This document shows, piece by piece, positions 14,911 to 18,234 of a DNA stretch of 18,234 bases. Source of the stretch: an uncultured Acetobacteraceae bacterium (GTDB lineage: Bacteria; Pseudomonadota; Alphaproteobacteria; Acetobacterales; Acetobacteraceae). The notes under the pieces are model-generated. The model was not told where the DNA came from, did no database searches, and saw only the letters and a program-made list of their open reading frames with translations. The translations under genes and the position numbers were made by a program. The DNA lies in contig CAIMEK010000238.1 of the NCBI GenBank assembly GCA_903839965.1, positions 1 to 18,234 of the forward strand, written 5' to 3'. Numbering within the stretch: the stretch's first letter is position 1; each line of letters begins with the position of its first letter.

Positions 14911-15960
14911 TCACAGATACGGCTGCAGCAGCGGCAGGTCGGCGGGGCCCAGCCGGTCCTTCGCGGTCCAGAGCTGGTGCCAGTATGGATAGATCAACGG
15001 CGGCGCACTGACCTTGTCCAGGCGTTCCCGTTCCTCGGCGGTGAGCACGAGGTCCGCGGCCCCAAGATTGTCGCGCAGTTGCGCCTCGGTGCGCCCGCCG
15101 ATGATGACCGAGGCAACGCCGGGACGGCCGAGCGTCCAGGCCAGCGCAACCTGGGCGGCCGAGACCTGCCGCGCCTCAGCGATGGCGAGCAGCACATCGA
15201 CGATCGTCCACAGCCGGTTCTCGTCGCGGATCGGTGGCTCCTGCCAGCCGGCGAGTCGGCGTGTCCCCTCGATCTGCTGGCGATCCCGGCTGTACTTGCC
15301 GGACAGCAAGCCGCCGGCCAACGGGCTCCAGACCAGGATGCCAAGCCCCTGGTCGAGCGAGATCGGCACCAGTTCGTATTCCGCCTCGCGCGCCTCCAGC
15401 GTGTAGTGGATCTGCTGGGAGACGAAACGTTGCCGGCGATCGCGTTCGCTGACGGCCAGCGCCTTCATGATGTGCCAGCCGGAAAAGTTCGAGCAGCCGA
15501 TGTAGCGGACCTTGCCCTGTGCCACCAGCCGGTCCAGTGCCTCCAGCGTCTCCTCCAGCGGCGTCAGCCCGTCCCATGCGTGCACCTGGTACAGGTCGAT
15601 CACGTCGGTCCGCAGGCGCGCCAGGCTGGCCTCACAGGCGCGTATGATGTGATGGCGCGACAGGTTGCGGACGTTCGGGTTGTCGCTGGGGCCGAAGCGA
15701 ACCTTGGTGGCCAGCAGGACCTGGTTGCGGCGCTTGGCGAGCGCCTCGCCGACGATCGATTCCGCGGCGCCGGCCGAATAGGCGTCGGCGCTGTCGATCA
15801 GGTTGACGCCGGCATCCAGGCAGAAATCGATCTGCCGCTTCGCCTCCTGCGCCGTCGTGTTGCCGACCTTGGCGAAATTGCCGCCACCACCCATCGTCAT
15901 GGTGCCCAGGGTGATCGTGGACACCTTGAGGCCGGACCGGCCGAGCAAGCGATATTCCAT
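14911..15960 (-). CDS. Aldo/keto reductase family oxidoreductase
   Basis: The product is 349 residues from ATG 15958-15960, with a strong AAAGGAGG ribosome binding site 7 bases upstream (minus strand, 15968-15975). It is a full-length AKR TIM barrel. The start is MEYRLLGRSGLKVSTITLGT. The catalytic tetrad is Asp56 and Tyr61 (IDSADAYSAG), Lys86 (LLATKVRFG) and His127 (LYQVHAWDG). The strand-6/7 segments are KVRYIGCSNFSGWHI and VWSPLAGGLLSGKY, and the NADP(H) phosphate-binding end is GVASVIIGGRTEAQLRDNLG. The family reduces aldehydes and ketones or oxidises sugars and polyols. Same-strand placement upstream of the phosphatase-transporter unit suggests a shared polyol or sugar theme, but a 350-base gap separates them. 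Confidence 0.93.
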   Translation of the reverse strand: MEYRLLGRSGLKVSTITLGTMTMGGGGNFAKVGNTTAQEAKRQIDFCLDAGVNLIDSADAYSAGAAESIVGEALAKRRNQVLLATKVRFGPSDNPNVRNLSRHHIIRACEASLARLRTDVIDLYQVHAWDGLTPLEETLEALDRLVAQGKVRYIGCSNFSGWHIMKALAVSERDRRQRFVSQQIHYTLEAREAEYELVPISLDQGLGILVWSPLAGGLLSGKYSRDRQQIEGTRRLAGWQEPPIRDENRLWTIVDVLLAIAEARQVSAAQVALAWTLGRPGVASVIIGGRTEAQLRDNLGAADLVLTAEERERLDKVSAPPLIYPYWHQLWTAKDRLGPADLPLLQPYL

Positions 15961-15993
15961 CAGGCAGCCTCCTTTACGGCAGAGCGGTGCCGA

Positions 15994-16227
15994 TCAGGTT
16001 CGGACCGAACAGATGACTCTGCAAGAGGCACCCGCCGCGAGGTCGGCGACCAGCACGCTCGGCCCGATCAGCGCAGTGACCTGCTTGGTCGCGACGGCTC
16101 GCACGGCAGCACGGATAACGTCCATGCCCGGCAGACCAGGCGCGGCGAGCACGTCGGCGTCGACCTCGGCGGAGGCGGTCAGGCGACGGATGGCGTCGTC
16201 GAGGTCGGGGCGTCCGTTGAGGCGACT
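15994..16227 (-). pseudogene. PEP mutase/isocitrate lyase-family fragment
   Basis: A minus-strand frame of 77 codons ends at TGA 15994-15996. It reads NGRPDLDDAIRRLTASAEVD, ADVLAAPGLPGMDVIRAAVR, AVATKQVTALIGPSVLVADL, AAG. The pattern GRPDLDDAIxRLxAYxxAGADxLYAPGLxxxxxIxAVVxAV...NVLxGPSxLxVxELAALGV is the C-terminal half of isocitrate lyase/phosphoenolpyruvate mutase-like proteins (oxaloacetate or 2-methylisocitrate lyase type). Several conserved residues are changed (ADV-LAAPG for ADVLYAPG). The front of the protein with its metal-binding motif is missing, and the end runs out of frame. It lies upstream of the reductase and is not functional. Confidence 0.6.
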
Positions 16228-16232
16228 CCGGC

Positions 16233-16421
16233 ATGACGGGCAGCATCGTCTGCAGTGGCACCGACATTTACTTGGTCATCTGTTTCACCGCAGGCACCCG
16301 TATCCTGACCCCGATGCGCCTGCTGCCGATCCGCATCGAGGCCGGGGCGCTGGGAGAGAACCTGCCGGTGCGGAAGCACTTGGCGAAGCGCGCGGCGCTC
16401 AAGGTGTCGGCCGCCGCCTGA
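16233..16421 (+). pseudogene. Fragment of a Hint (Hedgehog/intein-like) domain protein
   Basis: A short plus-strand frame reads MTGSIVCSGTDIYLVICFTA, GTRILTP, then RLLPIRIEAGALGENLPVRK and ends KVSAAA. CFTAGTRILTP matches the start of Hint_2 domains (Cys followed by xxGTxIxTP), in which Cys is the self-splicing nucleophile. PIRIEAGALGENLPVR matches a later segment that comes just before the SPEHA motif. The portion between (usually about 50 residues) and the SPEHA end are missing. Such domains sit at the C-termini of large secreted proteins in Acetobacteraceae. It is therefore a collapsed remnant and not a functional gene. Confidence 0.5.
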
Positions 16422-16479
16422 CGCCAGGACGGCATGGACCATCAACGCCGGCGTTCTGCTGACCCGGCCGCCATCGCCG

Positions 16480-16620
16480 TTAGCCGCTCCGAGGGACCAC
16501 GAACCGCTCGTGCGCAGTCCGCATCGCGTTGCGGGCGATGTCGGGTTCGTTCACAGTGGGCTCTCGCAACCACGTGACGCCGTCCCCGCGGCCTTCCTGC
16601 GCCCTGCAAGCTGAGCCAGG
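16480..16620 (-). other. Short unidentified open frame, possible gene end
   Basis: A minus-strand frame of 46 codons, without ATG at its head, ends at TAA 16480-16482. It reads EGRGDGVTWLREPTVNEPDI then ARNAMRTAHERFVVPRSG, a composition typical of real protein. I do not recognise the family. It may be the last part of a gene destroyed in this debris zone. Nothing else supports it. Confidence 0.2.
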
Positions 16621-16683
16621 TTATTGTGCCATGTGAACTTTGCGGCCTAGGCTGGGCCGCGAATATTCCCGGAGGAAAAGGTC

Positions 16684-18234
16684 GTGCATCGTCTCCTCCT
16701 GATTGCGTTTGCCGTTCTGTTCTGGGGGTTTGCGCATAACCCGGTCGCGGCGCAGGTTCCCCCTGCTGCCACGGCCCAGGCCTGGCCGCATACGGTCGCG
16801 CGCGATGGGGCGAGCATCACCATCTACCAGCCGCAGGCCGTCGATTGGCCCGAGCGCAAAACGTTGACCGCGCGCGCGGCGGTCGCCATCACGCCGCAGG
16901 GCCAGACGAAGCCGCTGCTCGGAACGGTGGAGATCTCGCTGCGGACATCCACCGACGAAGCGGCGGGCGTCGTCGCCTTCTCCGACCCGAAATTGCTGGC
17001 CACGCATTTCCCGTCGCTGGACACTCGGCAGGCGGCAACGCTCGAGGCGAAAATCGCCGCCGCGCTGCCGGCGATGCAGACCAGGCAGGTGCCGCTCTCG
17101 GCCATCCTGCTCAGCCTGAACCAGACGCCGGTGCAGCCGGTGGAACTGAAGAACGACCCGCCGCGGATCTTCCACGCCAACCATCCGGCCAGCCTCGTCG
17201 TGTTCGACGGCGAGCCGGTGCTGGCACCCGTCGGCAAGTCCGGGCTTTCCTTCGCGGTGAACACGAACTGGGACGTCTTCACCATCGACGGCGCCTGGTA
17301 CCTGCTCAACAACGGAACCTGGTTGAAGGCCGCGGCCGCGGCGGGGCCCTTTGCGCCAACGGCGCAGCTTCCCCCGGCCTTCAACGCGCTGCCGACGGAC
17401 GCGAACTTCGCCGATGCCCGCAAGGCGTTGCCGGCGCGGGCGGCGAAGCCGGGCCAGCCGGTCCCGACCATTTTCGTCAGTACCGTGCCGGCCTCGATCA
17501 TCGTCACCGACGGCGCCCCGAAGCTCGCCGCCGTCGCGGGCACGACGTTGCAGCGCGTTACGAACACGCCGAATGCGCTGTATTTCTACCCCAGCGACGC
17601 GAAATACTACGTGTTGCTTGCCGGCCGCTGGTTCTCCGCGCCCGCGCTGGACGGCGGCTGGGCGTTCGCCACCGACAAGCTGCCGCCCGACTTCGCCTTG
17701 ATCCCCGCGGACAGCCCGGACAACGCGGTTTTGCCCGCCGTGCCGGGCACCGCGCAGGCGCAGGAAGCGGTGCTGAAGTCGCAGATCCCCACCACCGCGA
17801 CGCTCAAGCGCAGCGCCGCCAGGATCGACGTCGCCTATGTCGGGCCGCCGCGTTTCGAGCCGATCGCGGGAACGCCGATCCTGCATGCCGCGAACACGCA
17901 GTCCGTCGTGCTGAAGATTGGCGACAAGTACTATGCCTGCGAGGCCGGCGCCTGGTTCATTGCGGCCTCGCCGACCGGTCCCTGGGCGCTGGCCGACAGC
18001 ATTCCGCCGGTGATCAAGACAATCCCGCCCAACAGCCCCTATTACAACGTCACCTACGTCGAGGTTTACAACGCGACTCCGGTGGCGGTGACCTACGGCT
18101 ACACGGCCGGCTACGCCATGGGCTTCGTCAGCGCCGGCGTGCTGGTGTACGGCACCGGCTACTATTATCCGCCGGTGATCGTGCCGGGTCCGCTGCCGAT
18201 CTTCCTGCCGTACCCTTATACCTATGCCGGCAAT
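16684..18234 (+). CDS. Secreted 'carbohydrate-binding family V/XII'-like protein (3' partial)
   Basis: The frame starts at GTG 16684, 8 bases after GGAGG (16671-16675), and runs 517 codons without a stop to the window edge. The start is an unusual GTG but opens a good signal peptide: MHRLLLIAFAVLFWGFAHNP then VAAQ. The body contains repeated Trp-centred units. These are DGAWYLLNNGTWLKAAAAAG, AGRWFSAPALDGGWAFATDK then LPPDFALIP, and AGAWFIAASPTGPWALADSI then PPVIKTIPPNSPYYNV. Each combines G-x-W, GPW or GGW, and LPPxxxxIP. It ends in a Tyr/Gly/Pro-rich tail. I recall this family as 'carbohydrate-binding family V/XII'. It should be exported, and binding to a cell-surface or matrix glycan is inference. 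A weak promoter candidate is TTGTGC (16624) with TAGGCT (16648). Confidence 0.8.
   Translation, partial: MHRLLLIAFAVLFWGFAHNPVAAQVPPAATAQAWPHTVARDGASITIYQPQAVDWPERKTLTARAAVAITPQGQTKPLLGTVEISLRTSTDEAAGVVAFSDPKLLATHFPSLDTRQAATLEAKIAAALPAMQTRQVPLSAILLSLNQTPVQPVELKNDPPRIFHANHPASLVVFDGEPVLAPVGKSGLSFAVNTNWDVFTIDGAWYLLNNGTWLKAAAAAGPFAPTAQLPPAFNALPTDANFADARKALPARAAKPGQPVPTIFVSTVPASIIVTDGAPKLAAVAGTTLQRVTNTPNALYFYPSDAKYYVLLAGRWFSAPALDGGWAFATDKLPPDFALIPADSPDNAVLPAVPGTAQAQEAVLKSQIPTTATLKRSAARIDVAYVGPPRFEPIAGTPILHAANTQSVVLKIGDKYYACEAGAWFIAASPTGPWALADSIPPVIKTIPPNSPYYNVTYVEVYNATPVAVTYGYTAGYAMGFVSAGVLVYGTGYYYPPVIVPGPLPIFLPYPYTYAGN

Noticed and set aside
14713..16236. A 507-codon plus-strand frame
   Set aside because: It lies over the well-supported aldo/keto reductase in antisense and has low-complexity composition.
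16621..17886. A 421-codon minus-strand frame
   Set aside because: It is antisense to the secreted protein that begins with a signal peptide and ribosome binding site at 16684; composition is Arg/Gly-rich shadow.
1..18234. CRISPR array, phage module, toxin-antitoxin pair or defence system
   Set aside because: No regularly spaced direct repeats with unique spacers, and no recognisable phage, nuclease-defence or toxin genes were seen. The only regular repeat array is the coding FG-GAP array.

Overview
The window is about 18.2 kb of high-GC DNA with the gene style of an alphaproteobacterium, most likely Acetobacteraceae or a close relative in the Rhodospirillales. This rests on the codon use, on IS630-family transposase fragments of the type common in that group, on a remnant that looks like an intein-like Hint domain, and on a 'carbohydrate-binding family V/XII'-like secreted protein at the right edge. 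The assignment is from recognition, not from a search.

Layout. (1) 1-2614, plus strand: the 3' end of a secreted protein with six 47/48-residue FG-GAP/VCBS-like repeats, then a probable lipoprotein of unknown function with a good terminator. (2) 2700-4213: an insertion-sequence graveyard read on the minus strand. It holds an IS3-family integrase-core fragment, a perfect 22-bp inverted repeat at the broken end of that fragment, and two IS630-family transposase fragments fused head to tail with visible deletions, a frameshift and an amber codon. (3) 4244-8280: a small LexA-type winged-helix protein, a short-chain dehydrogenase broken by one in-frame TGA, an intact MFS transporter, a 390-base gap with hairpins, and a lone iron/thiamine-type periplasmic binding protein. 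A third IS630 remnant (8285-8621) directly abuts its stop codon.

(4) 8713-14560, minus strand: a compact six-gene unit read as HAD phosphatase, metallophosphoesterase, ABC ATPase, two permeases, periplasmic binding protein. It is the most coherent system here. The transporter has the architecture of CUT1/Ugp importers, and the phosphoesterase has all the metal ligands of GpdQ-like glycerophosphodiesterases. The natural hypothesis is uptake of a phosphodiester or phosphorylated polyol followed by hydrolysis and dephosphorylation; the substrate is not shown by the sequence. (5) 14790-15960, minus strand: an aldo/keto reductase followed by what looks like the first 35-40 codons of an alpha/beta hydrolase, placed just upstream of the transporter unit.

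(6) 15994-16640: more debris, with a PEP mutase/isocitrate lyase-family fragment (minus), a Hint-like fragment (plus) and a short unidentified open frame (minus). (7) 16684-18234, plus strand: a secreted protein starting at GTG and running off the window.

Overall: one intact catabolic ABC operon and a few secreted or transport genes embedded in a heavily eroded accessory region. No RNA genes, CRISPR arrays or phage modules were seen.
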